Shown here: positions 42,201 through 55,560 of the stretch, one piece after another
How positions within the stretch are numbered: the stretch's first letter is position 1
Layout of the letters: the number at the start of each line of letters is the position of its first letter
From: Streptomyces griseochromogenes
Lineage (GTDB): Bacteria; Actinomycetota; Actinomycetes; Streptomycetales; Streptomycetaceae
Direction: 5' to 3'
Length of the DNA stretch: 64,000 bases
Assembly (NCBI RefSeq): GCF_001542625.1
Contig: NZ_CP016279.1
Coordinates: 8,742,001 to 8,806,000, forward strand
Translations under genes and position numbers: made by a program
The notes under the pieces: generated by a model
The model's database searches: none
The model's input: the letters and a program-made list of their open reading frames with translations, nothing else
Told to the model about the DNA's origin: nothing

Positions 42201-43249
42201 TGCCGAAGCCGCGCACCGTCGCCCTCGTCGCCGGCGCCGCCCTGCTGGCCCGGCGGGCCCTGCGCCGCCGCGTGAAGGCCTCGCCGCTGTGGCCGCTGCC
42301 CGCCCTGGACCCGCCCCTCTCCGGCCGCCCCCGCTCACGAGCCCTGCGGCTGCTGCTCACCGCCCACGAGAGCGTCGCCGAGGGGGTCGTACAACTACGG
42401 CTGGAAGGACGCGGGTTGCCGCGCTGGGAGCCCGGTGCGCACCTCGACCTGGTGCTGCCGTCGGGGCTCGTACGGCAGTACTCGCTGTGCGGCGACCCCG
42501 GGGACGCCTCCTCGTACACGGTCGCCACCCGGCTGGTCGAGGACGGGCGTGGCGGCTCGCGCGAGGTGCACGAGCAGCTCGCCGAGGGCATGGAGCTGGA
42601 GGTGCGCGGACCGAGGAACCGCTTCCCTCTTGTGGACGCGCCCTCGTACGTCTTCGTCGCCGGCGGCATCGGCATCACACCGATCCTGCCGATGCTGCGG
42701 GCCCTGCCCGACGGCACCGACTGGCGGCTGCTGTACGGCGGGCGGACGCGGGCCTCGATGCCGTTCCTGGAGGAGGTCCGCACACTCGCCGGAAAGAGGC
42801 TGACGCTCGTCGCCGAGGACGAGGACGGCCGCCCGGACCTGGGCGCGCTGTTCGCCCGGGTCCCCGAGGGGACGGCCGTGTACTGCTGCGGCCCGGAAGG
42901 ACTCATGGCGGCGGCGGAGGCACATCTGCCCGAGGGCGCCACGCTGCACCTGGAGCGGTTCGCGCCCCGCGCCTCGGCCGACGGCAACACCGGCTTCGAG
43001 CTCGAACTCCGGTGTAGCGGGCGGACGTTGACGGTCCCCGCCGACTCCACCGTGCTGGCCGCCGTACGCCGTGCACTCCCGGACACCGCCTACTCCTGTG
43101 AGCAGGGCTTCTGCGGAACCTGCCAACAGCGGGTGCTGGAGGGCGAGGTGGACCACCGGGACGAGCTGCTGACGGATGCGGAGCGTGCCGACTCGATGCT
43201 GATCTGTGTATCGCGGGCGAGGAGTGAGCGCCTCGTGCTCGACCTGTGA
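42200..43249 (+). CDS. Flavin/NAD(P)H oxidoreductase with C-terminal 2Fe-2S ferredoxin domain
   Basis: A 349-residue class IA/vanB-type reductase. FAD/FMN region: VRQYSLCGDPGD (R-x-Y-S), NAD region FVAGGIGITPILPMLRAL and YCCGPEGLMAAAE, C-terminal ferredoxin cluster CEQGFCGTC ... LICVSRA. It carries electrons from NAD(P)H through flavin and 2Fe-2S to an oxygenase partner. The preceding diiron-type protein is the likely partner because their genes overlap by 1 base. Start ATG 42200 (GTG 42197 also in frame). Confidence 0.92.
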   Translation: MPKPRTVALVAGAALLARRALRRRVKASPLWPLPALDPPLSGRPRSRALRLLLTAHESVAEGVVQLRLEGRGLPRWEPGAHLDLVLPSGLVRQYSLCGDPGDASSYTVATRLVEDGRGGSREVHEQLAEGMELEVRGPRNRFPLVDAPSYVFVAGGIGITPILPMLRALPDGTDWRLLYGGRTRASMPFLEEVRTLAGKRLTLVAEDEDGRPDLGALFARVPEGTAVYCCGPEGLMAAAEAHLPEGATLHLERFAPRASADGNTGFELELRCSGRTLTVPADSTVLAAVRRALPDTAYSCEQGFCGTCQQRVLEGEVDHRDELLTDAERADSMLICVSRARSERLVLDL

Positions 43250-43317
43250 CGGAATGATGTGAATGCCGGTGCGGGTCCGGACCGTTGACGGCCGGATCCG
43301 ATCGGTAAGGTGTTCGC

Positions 43318-44007
43318 ATGAGTACCGGGGTTCGCCGCAGGATGGGTGTCGAGGAGCGACGGCAGCAGCTGATCGGTGTCGCGCTCGACCTGTTCAGCCG
43401 ACGCTCGCCCGACGAGGTCTCCATCGACGAGATAGCCTCGGCGGCGGGCATCTCACGTCCGCTGGTCTACCACTACTTCCCCGGCAAGCTCAGCCTGTAC
43501 GAGGCCGCGCTGAAGCGTGCCTCGGAGGATCTCGCGGGCCGGTTCGCGGAGCCGCACGAAGGTCCGCTGGGGGCCCGGCTGCTGCGCGTCATGCGCCGCT
43601 ACTTCGACTTCGTGGACGAACACGGCCCCGGTTTCTCGGCGCTGATGCGCGGCGGCCCGGCGGTCGGCTCGTCCACGACCAACGCGCTCATCGACTCGGT
43701 ACGCCAGGCCGCCTACGAGCACATCGTCGCGCACCTCGGCGTGACCGAGGCACCCGCGCGCCTCGAACTGGTCGTCCGCTCCTGGATCTCGCTCGCCGAG
43801 TCGACGGCGCTGATCTGGCTGGACGGCCGGCGCATCCCGCGCGGCGAGCTGGAGCTGCAGCTCGTGCACGACTTCGCCGCGCTGGCGGCGGTGAGCGCCG
43901 CCTACGACGCGGACATGGCCGCCCTGCTGAGCACGATGGTCAAGGACGAGCCGGCCGACGGGCCCTTCGCGGAGCTCGTCGGCCGGCTGCTGTCCCTGGC
44001 GCCCTGA
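43318..44007 (+). CDS. TetR-family transcriptional regulator
   Basis: A 229-residue regulator: N-terminal HTH VALDLFSRRSPDEVSIDEIASAAGISRPLVYHYFPGKLSLYEAAL, then a helical ligand-binding domain with VRSWISLAESTALIWLDGRRI. Such regulators usually repress nearby genes; the two genes before it (diiron-type hydrolase and reductase) are likely targets. Start ATG 43318 lies 68 bases after the reductase. It is convergent with, and 7 bases from, the tautomerase-like gene. Confidence 0.9.
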   Translation: MSTGVRRRMGVEERRQQLIGVALDLFSRRSPDEVSIDEIASAAGISRPLVYHYFPGKLSLYEAALKRASEDLAGRFAEPHEGPLGARLLRVMRRYFDFVDEHGPGFSALMRGGPAVGSSTTNALIDSVRQAAYEHIVAHLGVTEAPARLELVVRSWISLAESTALIWLDGRRIPRGELELQLVHDFAALAAVSAAYDADMAALLSTMVKDEPADGPFAELVGRLLSLAP

Positions 44008-44014
44008 GGGCCGC

Positions 44015-44371
44015 CTACCGGTCGAACTTCCGGTACGACGGATCCAGCTCGCGGACCTCGGCGGAGCCGTGCAGGGTGACCCCGTCCTGCGGCTCTACAT
44101 GCTTGCGGAGCAGTTCCAGCACGGTCTCCGTGAGCCTCGCCTTCGTATCCTCGCCGCGTCCGGCGAGAAGACCGATGGTCACGCGCACGATGGCGTGCCG
44201 CTCGTCCATGTCCTCGTATCCGTACGCGGCGTACCCCTCCCGGAAGATCGTCTTGCAGGCCTCCGGCTTGGCCCCCGCGATCTCGACCACCGCTTCGTGC
44301 AAGGCCCGCGCAAGGCCCTCCTCGTCGAAGGAATCCGCACCGGCGGTGTAGTCGACGGTGATCTGCGGCAT
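44015..44371 (-). CDS. Tautomerase-like protein
   Basis: A 118-residue protein starting MPQITVDYTAG, with the N-terminal Pro that serves as catalytic base in the tautomerase superfamily (4-oxalocrotonate tautomerase, macrophage-inhibitory factor, 5-carboxymethyl-2-hydroxymuconate isomerase). Later motif: KTIFREGYAAYGYEDMDERHAIVRVTIGLLAGR. Substrate unknown; other aromatic degradation genes are absent. ATG 44371. It lies 32 bases after the pullulanase-like gene on the same strand. Confidence 0.75.
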   Translation of the reverse strand: MPQITVDYTAGADSFDEEGLARALHEAVVEIAGAKPEACKTIFREGYAAYGYEDMDERHAIVRVTIGLLAGRGEDTKARLTETVLELLRKHVEPQDGVTLHGSAEVRELDPSYRKFDR

Positions 44372-44403
44372 GAGCACTCCTGTTCTACGGCGACGGCCCG
44401 ACC

Positions 44404-49812
<5,409 letters not shown>

Positions 49813-50166
49813 AGGCGGTAACTCCTTGCGATTACGGCTCTCTTGGGTCCGACCCCGGCGCGACCGTATCCCTAACGAAAGGTTTACAGCAAGGGTCTTG
49901 AAACTCACGGCAAGAACTTTCACCACGTTCTTTGGCGTGCCCTCTCAACAGGTCCACTCTCACCAGTGCTTAGCCGGTGGAGGTCTGGGCCGCACATCCC
50001 GGACTCGGCCCCGGCCCCGGACGCCACCGCAAGCCCTCGCCATGACACGAGGACGCTTCCGCGCGTCGGACCGTCGTGACCTGGGAGTCCGGGACGAACC
50101 GCTCGTACACGACGGGCGGTTCGTCCGGCTGCACGACGAGCAACACCTGGAAGTAGTCTCCCCGGC
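49813..50166. other. 354-bp region between the two secreted amylase genes
   Basis: Contains the promoter of the amylopullulanase and candidate MalR half-sites (49889-49914). On the minus strand from 50166 down to about 50035, there is a coding-like frame (see finding), but no confident gene. Confidence 0.5.
49889..49914 (-). promoter_or_regulatory. MalR-type half-sites before the amylopullulanase gene
   Basis: gcaag (49889-49893), cttg (49897-49900) and caag (49911-49914) form a dyad tcttg-n10-caaga-like pattern, 77-102 bases before the GTG. It resembles the sites near malE and malR; role inferred. Confidence 0.5.
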
Positions 50167-51543
50167 TCAGCAGCTCGACTTTCCGGCGTAGATCGCGAGC
50201 GCCGTGTTCGAGCCCAGGGTGGCGGTGAACTGCCCACTGGAGTTCACCGTCACCGTCGTGTTGTTCTGGACGTTGCAGTACGTGCCCGCGGGCAGCGACG
50301 TCTGGTACGTCCGGCTCAGCGGCGAGGACTCGTGGTTGATCGCCACGTATCCCTTGTTTCCCCGCCCGAAGGCGATCGCGTTGTTGCCGTTGTCCCACCA
50401 GTTGGAGACGGCCTGGCCCCCGGTCGCGTTGCGGAAGGCGACCATGGACTTGATCTCCGGCCAGGCGTGCTGGCACTTCCAGCCGTCCTGCCAGCAGGCG
50501 TTCACCGTGCCGCCGTTGGGCGGGCCGGCGTCCGCGTCCGACCACTCGTAGCCGGAGTTGATGTCCGGGGCGCCGTAGGGGTAGGCGAGCATGAAGACGT
50601 TCGCCAGGGTGTAGTTCGCGCCGTCCTTGTAGTTCAGGGTCGAGCCGTTGCGCTCCGTGTCGTGGTTGTCCACGAAGACGCCCGCCACCGAGCTCTTCAG
50701 ATAGCCCCAGCCCTCTCCGTAGTTGGTCAGATACGCCAGCTTCTCGTTGTTGAAGACGCGCTTGAGGTCATAGGCGTAGCGGAACTCCTGGACGTCACCG
50801 TTGCCGGTGTATTCGGAGGGCTGGACGGCCTCGTTGGCGCCGTAGATGACCTCCTGCTTCCAGTAGACGGAGGGGTTGGTCAGGCGGCTCTTGATGTTGG
50901 CCAGGTCGTCGGCGGGGATGTGCTTGGCCGCGTCGATGCGGAAGCCGTCCACGCCCAGGGAGAGAAGGTCGTTCATGTAGCCGGCGATCGTCTTGCGGAC
51001 GTACTCCTCGCCGGTGTCCAGGTCGGCCAGGCCGACCAGTTCGCAGTGCTGGACGTTCCAGCGGTCCTGGTAGTTGGTGACCTGGGCCGTGCAGTCGTCG
51101 AGGTCGGCGGAGGAGTACAGGCCCGGGTAGTCGTACTTCGTATACGACGAGCCGCCGGTGCCGGTGCCGGATCCGGCCGCCATGTGGTTGATGACGGTGT
51201 CGACGACGACCTTCACACCGGCCGAGTGGCAGGTGTTCACCATGTCCTGGAACGCCGTGCGGTCACCGAGGCGGCCCGCGATCTTGTACGACACCGGCTG
51301 GTACGACGTCCACCACTGCGAGCCCTGTATGTGCTCGGCGGGCGGGGAGACCTGGACGTATCCGTAGCCGGCCGGACCGAGGGCGTTGGTGCACTCGCGG
51401 GCCACCGAGGCGTACTTCCACTCGAAGAGGACGGCGGTGACGTCCTTGGTGCCGGGCGGGGAGGCCTGCGCCGCAGTCGGGTACATGCCAATCGCTGCTG
51501 CGGTCGCGAGGGCGAGTGCCGCGGGGAGGGTTCTGCGTGCCAT
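50167..51543 (-). CDS. Secreted alpha-amylase
   Basis: A 458-residue secreted GH13 alpha-amylase. Signal peptide about 1-27 ([22 protein letters not shown]). Catalytic sites: conserved [21 protein letters not shown] (Asp about 203), IYGANEAVQ (Glu about 235), FVDNHDTER (Asp about 291), and a C-terminal beta domain ending [13 protein letters not shown]. It cuts internal alpha-1,4 links in starch outside the cell; it ends without the starch-binding CBM20 that many streptomycete amylases carry. ATG 51543. A MalR-like dyad and a terminator hairpin lie upstream. Confidence 0.94.
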   Translation of the reverse strand: MARRTLPAALALATAAAIGMYPTAAQASPPGTKDVTAVLFEWKYASVARECTNALGPAGYGYVQVSPPAEHIQGSQWWTSYQPVSYKIAGRLGDRTAFQDMVNTCHSAGVKVVVDTVINHMAAGSGTGTGGSSYTKYDYPGLYSSADLDDCTAQVTNYQDRWNVQHCELVGLADLDTGEEYVRKTIAGYMNDLLSLGVDGFRIDAAKHIPADDLANIKSRLTNPSVYWKQEVIYGANEAVQPSEYTGNGDVQEFRYAYDLKRVFNNEKLAYLTNYGEGWGYLKSSVAGVFVDNHDTERNGSTLNYKDGANYTLANVFMLAYPYGAPDINSGYEWSDADAGPPNGGTVNACWQDGWKCQHAWPEIKSMVAFRNATGGQAVSNWWDNGNNAIAFGRGNKGYVAINHESSPLSRTYQTSLPAGTYCNVQNNTTVTVNSSGQFTATLGSNTALAIYAGKSSC

Positions 51544-51569
51544 GTGGGGGTCCTTCGTCCTTGAAGGCG

Positions 51570-51591
51570 CTTGCTGCAATGTTTCAGCAAA
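51570..51591 (-). promoter_or_regulatory. MalR-type dyad of the alpha-amylase promoter
   Basis: cttgctg (51570-51576) and cagcaaa (51585-51591) pair at 6 of 7 positions around 8 bases; another acttgc follows to 51596. It is 27 bases before the ATG, as expected for a repressor site over the promoter. Streptomyces amylase promoters are known to carry such repeats bound by the LacI-family MalR/Reg1. Confidence 0.6.
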
Positions 51592-51614
51592 CTTGCGGTG
51601 ACGCAGATGTTAAA

Positions 51615-51641
51615 GGCCCGCTGTCTGAAAGACAGCGGGCC
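51615..51641 (-). terminator. Terminator at the end of the maltose operon
   Basis: A perfect 11-bp stem (ggcccgctgtc / gacagcgggcc) with loop tgaaa, followed on the minus strand by tttaa. It lies 36 bases after the aglA stop and ahead of the amylase promoter. Confidence 0.88.
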
Positions 51642-51677
51642 GTTGTGAAGTTGATGCAAAAACTTACAGACGGGCCG

Positions 51678-53363
51678 TCAGGCCACGGTCGTCCACCACA
51701 CCGTCGTGTCGGCCGGCACCTTCGTCTCGCCGTCCGCCTCGGTCAGCTCGCCGCTGGTGAGCAGGACACGGCCGTAGGACGGGGTCGTCACCGACTCGCC
51801 GGTCGTGTTCGCGACGCACACGAACTCGCCCCGGCGGAAGGACAGGACGCCCTCGGGGGCCCGCAGCCACTCCACTGCCTCGCCCGCGCCCAGATCGGGC
51901 TGGGACCGGCGGACGCTCAGCGCCGAACGGTACAGCTCCAGGGTCGAGCCGGGTACTCCCGTCTGTGCCTCCACGCTCAGTTCGGCCCAGGTCGACGGCT
52001 GGGGCAGCCAGCTGCCGCCGCTGCCGAAGCCGTACGACGAGCCCTCGCGGGTCCACGGGATCGGCACCCGGCAGCCGTCGCGGAAGCCGTCCTGGCCGGC
52101 GCCGCGGAAGTACGCCGGGTCCTGGCGCACCTCGTCGGGGAGGTCCACGACGTCCGGCAGGCCCAGTTCCTCGCCCTGGTAGATGTACGCCGAGCCGGGG
52201 AGCGCGAGCATGAGGAGGGTGGCCGCCCTCGCCCGGCGCAGGCCCAGTCCGCGGTCGCCGGCCGTGCGGATCTGGGTGCCGAGGCCCGGCGGGTTGGCGA
52301 AGCGGGTGGCGTGCCGGGTGACGTCGTGGTTGGACAGGACCCAGGTGGCGGGGGCGCCGACCGGGCGCATCACCTCCAGGGTGCGGTCGATGACCGTACG
52401 GAGTTCCTTCGCGTCCCATTCCGTCGACAGGTACTGGAAGTTGAAGGCCTGGTGGAGCTCGTCCGGGCGGACGTAGTTGGCGGTGCGCTCGACGGTCGGG
52501 GTCCAGGCTTCCGCCACGAAGATCTGCTCGCCCGCGTACTCGTCGAGGATCGTGCGCCACTGGCGGTAGATGGCGTGCACGCCGTCCTGGTCGAAGAACG
52601 GCATGACATCGTTGCCCAGCAGTTTCAGCTGGTCGTGGGAGCCGAGGTCCGGGAGGCCGTCGGCCTTCACCAGTCCGTGGGCGACGTCGATCCGGAAGCC
52701 GTCGACGCCCATGTCCAGCCAGAAGCGCAGGATCGAGCGGAACTCGTCGCCGACCGCCGGGTGTTCCCAGTTGAAGTCGGGCTGCTCGGGGGCGAAGAGG
52801 TGCAGGTACCACTCACCGGCCGAGCCGTCCGGTTCGGTGACCCGGGTCCACGCCGGGCCGCCGAAGATGGACTCCCAGTCGTTGGGCGGGAGTTCGCCGT
52901 TCTCTCCCTTGCCCGGGCGGAAGTGGTAGCGGTCGCGCAACGAGGAGCCGGGGCCCTCGGCCAGAGCGCGCTTGAACCACTCGTGCTGGTCGGAGGAGTG
53001 GTTGGGGACGAGGTCGACGATGACGCGCAGGCCCTGTGCGTGGGCGTCGCGGATCAGCGCGTCGGCGTCGAGCAGGTTGCCGAACATCGGGTCGACGGCG
53101 CGGTAGTCGGCGACGTCGTAGCCGGCGTCGGCCTGCGGGGAGGCGTAGAAGGGGCTGAGCCATACGGCGTCCACGCCGAGGTCGCGCAGGTAAGGGAGTC
53201 TGGAGCGTACGCCTTCCAGGTCCCCCATGCCGTCGCCGTTGCTGTCGGCGAAGCTGCGCGGATAGACCTGGTAGATGACCGCGTCCCGCCACCAGTCGCG
53301 GCGCTGGGCGACGGTGGCGACGGCGGAGTCGTCGGCCGGGGCTGCAGAGTGCTGCTGGCTCAT
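51678..53363 (-). CDS. aglA: Cytoplasmic alpha-glucosidase AglA
   Basis: A 561-residue GH13 enzyme without signal peptide: it hydrolyses imported maltose and maltodextrins. Features: WWRDAVIYQVYPRSFADSNGDGMGDLEG, DLVPNHSSDQH, DGFRIDVAH (Asp about 225), FVAEAW (Glu about 283), LSNHDVTRHATRF (Asp about 345), then YQGEELGLPDV. The ATG at 53363 has a good aaggaagcc site; ATG 53396 is in frame but without it. It lies downstream of malG in the same direction, with a hairpin between. Confidence 0.93.
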   Translation of the reverse strand: MSQQHSAAPADDSAVATVAQRRDWWRDAVIYQVYPRSFADSNGDGMGDLEGVRSRLPYLRDLGVDAVWLSPFYASPQADAGYDVADYRAVDPMFGNLLDADALIRDAHAQGLRVIVDLVPNHSSDQHEWFKRALAEGPGSSLRDRYHFRPGKGENGELPPNDWESIFGGPAWTRVTEPDGSAGEWYLHLFAPEQPDFNWEHPAVGDEFRSILRFWLDMGVDGFRIDVAHGLVKADGLPDLGSHDQLKLLGNDVMPFFDQDGVHAIYRQWRTILDEYAGEQIFVAEAWTPTVERTANYVRPDELHQAFNFQYLSTEWDAKELRTVIDRTLEVMRPVGAPATWVLSNHDVTRHATRFANPPGLGTQIRTAGDRGLGLRRARAATLLMLALPGSAYIYQGEELGLPDVVDLPDEVRQDPAYFRGAGQDGFRDGCRVPIPWTREGSSYGFGSGGSWLPQPSTWAELSVEAQTGVPGSTLELYRSALSVRRSQPDLGAGEAVEWLRAPEGVLSFRRGEFVCVANTTGESVTTPSYGRVLLTSGELTEADGETKVPADTTVWWTTVA

Positions 53364-53490
53364 GGCTTCCTTGATGCGTAAGGGAATTCGGGTCATGGGC
53401 GTGGGTACGGTGGCGCGGGCCGTGGGCCGGGGCTGGGTGTGCGAGGCGGCCGCGGTGTCAGCGGGGTCGGATGGGCACCGCGGCCGCCTA

Positions 53491-53512
53491 CCCGCGCGCG
53501 AAAACGCGCGGG
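53491..53512 (-). terminator. Hairpin between malG and aglA
   Basis: cccgcgcg (53491-53498) and cgcgcggg (53505-53512) with loop cgaaaa. It sits in the 170-base gap between malG and aglA. It may be a terminator or a processing/stabilising hairpin giving different amounts of malG and aglA mRNA. Confidence 0.6.
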
Positions 53513-53533
53513 AGCCGTTGTGCGACAGGGGAC

Positions 53534-54439
53534 TCAGCCCTTGGTGCCGCCTGCGGTCAGGCCGGTGACGAGGTTCTTCTGCACCAGGTAGAAGAACACG
53601 GACACGGGTATCGCGATCAGTACCGCGGTCGCGGCCATGTAGTTCCACTGCGCGTCGTGCTCGCTGACGAAGGTCTGCAGACCGACGGCGAAGGTGTACT
53701 TGGAGTCGTCGAGCATGAAGGTGGTCGCGAAGGCGACCTCGCCCACGGCGGTGATGAAGTTGTAGAAGGCGGCGACGGCGAGCCCGGGACGGGCCAGCGG
53801 CAGGATCAGCCGGAAGAAGGTGCCGAAGGGGGTGAGCCCGTCCACGCGTCCGGCCTCGTCGATCTCGAAGGGGATGGTGTCGAAATATCCCTTGAGCAGC
53901 CAGGCGCTGTACGGCACGGCCGTGGTGCAGTTGATGATGATCAGCGACCAGTACGTGTCGATGAGGTCGAGCTCGCTGAAGATCTCGTACATCGGCACGA
54001 TCAGGATGGCGATCGGGAAGGCCTGGGTGAGCAGGAGGACCCACATCAGCGACTTGTAGCCGGGGAAGCGCATGCGCGAGACGGCGTAGCCGGTGGTGGC
54101 CGCGACGAAGACACCGATGAAGGTGGTGCCGAGAGCCACGATCATCGTCGACTTGAACCAGTCGAAGAAGGCGGTGTGCTGCAGCACGAAGCTGTAGTTG
54201 GAGAAGGTGAGCTTGCCGAGGATCTTGCCCGGGTGCAGGTAGTCGTCCTTGTCCGGACCGAGGGACAGGAAGATCAGCCAGGCCACCGGGGCCAGCGCGA
54301 TCAGGCTCGCGAGGACGAGGCCGCCGTGCAGCAGGACGGCGCCGAGCGGGCCGCGTTCGCCGCGCCGGCGGGTGCGGCGCCGGGGCTCGGCGGTGGGGGC
54401 GGGCCCGGCCTCGGTCTTCTCAAGGGTCGTGGTGCTCAT
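53534..54439 (-). CDS. malG: Maltose/maltodextrin ABC transporter permease MalG
   Basis: A 301-residue membrane permease with six hydrophobic segments (for example AVLLHGGLVLASLIALAPVAWLIFLSL and FKSTMIVALGTTFIGVFVAATTGYA) and the EAA loop DEAGRVDGLTPFGTFFRLILPLARPG that contacts the ATPase. No ATPase gene is in the window, so the system probably uses a shared MsiK-type ATPase, as in Streptomyces. ATG 54439 follows ggag-n8. It starts 19 bases after malF. Confidence 0.95.
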   Translation of the reverse strand: MSTTTLEKTEAGPAPTAEPRRRTRRRGERGPLGAVLLHGGLVLASLIALAPVAWLIFLSLGPDKDDYLHPGKILGKLTFSNYSFVLQHTAFFDWFKSTMIVALGTTFIGVFVAATTGYAVSRMRFPGYKSLMWVLLLTQAFPIAILIVPMYEIFSELDLIDTYWSLIIINCTTAVPYSAWLLKGYFDTIPFEIDEAGRVDGLTPFGTFFRLILPLARPGLAVAAFYNFITAVGEVAFATTFMLDDSKYTFAVGLQTFVSEHDAQWNYMAATAVLIAIPVSVFFYLVQKNLVTGLTAGGTKG

Positions 54440-54458
54440 GGCGGCGGCTCCTGCGGCG

Positions 54459-55463
54459 TCAGGCGGCGAGCTGGTCATTGCGCTTCAGCCAGCGGAAGTA
54501 GAAGGAGGTGAAGACGGTCAGGATCGACAGCAGCAGGACGCCGTACGCGGCGGACTGGGCGAAGTCGCGCGGCTGCTGTCCGAAGCCCAGGTAGTAGGCC
54601 CAGGTGACGAGGATCTGGGCGTCGGGCGCACCGGTGGGGCCGAACAGCAGGAAGATGATGGCGAACTGGTTGAAGGTCCAGATGATGCCGAGCAGTACGA
54701 CGGTGGAGCTGACCGAGCGCAGGCCGGGCAGGGTGACGTGCCGGAACTGCTGCCAGGCGCTGGCGCCGTCCATCTCCGCGGCCTCGTAGAGCGTGGAGTC
54801 GATGGACTGCAGGCCGCCGAGCAGGGAGAGCATCATGAACGGCACACCGCACCAGGTGTTGACCATGATCGCGGCGAATCGCTGCCAGAAGGTGTCCTCC
54901 AGCCACTGCGGCTGGGGCAGGTGGAGCGAGCCGAGGAACTGGTTGAGCGCGCCGGAGTCGGCGAGCATGATCCGCCAGGAGAAGACGGTGACGAAGGTCG
55001 GCACGGCCCAGGGCACGACCAGCATCAGGCGGTAGAAGGTGCGGCCGCGCAGCTTCTGGTTGAGCATGAGCGCGAGGCCCAGGCCGATGGTGTAGTGCAG
55101 GGCCACGCAGGCGACCGTCCAGAAGACGGTCCACAGGAAGTGCGACCAGAACCGGTCGTAGGACAGCGGGCCGAACAGGATGTCCTTGTAGTTGTCGATC
55201 CCGATGAACTTGTACGTGGCGTCGATGTGGTTGACGCCGATCGTGCGCGCCGAGTTGAGGCTGTTGGCGTCGGTGAGGGTCAGGTAGAGACCGCGTAGCA
55301 GCGGATAGCCCACGATGACGCCGAGCACGACGACGACCGGCGCGATCATCGCGTAGGCGTACCAGTGCTTCTGGAATCCGTATCTGATGCGCTGGCCCAG
55401 GCCGGGCCGCGGCGCGCGGTCACCGGGGCGGTTGCCGGTGGCGCGGTCGATGGCGACTGTCAT
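54459..55463 (-). CDS. malF: Maltose/maltodextrin ABC transporter permease MalF
   Basis: A 334-residue permease with several membrane segments (YAYAMIAPVVVVLGVIVGYPLL, LWTVFWTVACVALHYTIGLGLALML, TVFSWRIML) and the EAA motif EAAEMDGASAWQQFRHVTLPGLR. It forms the channel with MalG. ATG 55463 with an aaggtg site; a GTG at 55472 is an alternative that adds three residues. It is 97 bases after malE, with a long hairpin between. Confidence 0.94.
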   Translation of the reverse strand: MTVAIDRATGNRPGDRAPRPGLGQRIRYGFQKHWYAYAMIAPVVVVLGVIVGYPLLRGLYLTLTDANSLNSARTIGVNHIDATYKFIGIDNYKDILFGPLSYDRFWSHFLWTVFWTVACVALHYTIGLGLALMLNQKLRGRTFYRLMLVVPWAVPTFVTVFSWRIMLADSGALNQFLGSLHLPQPQWLEDTFWQRFAAIMVNTWCGVPFMMLSLLGGLQSIDSTLYEAAEMDGASAWQQFRHVTLPGLRSVSSTVVLLGIIWTFNQFAIIFLLFGPTGAPDAQILVTWAYYLGFGQQPRDFAQSAAYGVLLLSILTVFTSFYFRWLKRNDQLAA

Positions 55464-55510
55464 GTTCGACACCTTCGGGAGATCAGGGGGCGGGCCTGGG
55501 CACAGGCCGG

Positions 55511-55552
55511 TGGCCGTCGGATCCTTCCCCCCTCAGGAGGATCCGACGGCCA
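55511..55552 (-). repeat. Intergenic hairpin between malE and malF
   Basis: A perfect 14-bp stem (tggccgtcggatcc at 55511-55524 with 55539-55552) and a 14-base loop. It resembles the intercistronic elements found after malE genes in other bacteria, which raise malE mRNA over malF by protecting the 3' end or by partial termination; function inferred. Confidence 0.7.
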
Positions 55553-55560
55553 CGCGGGCG

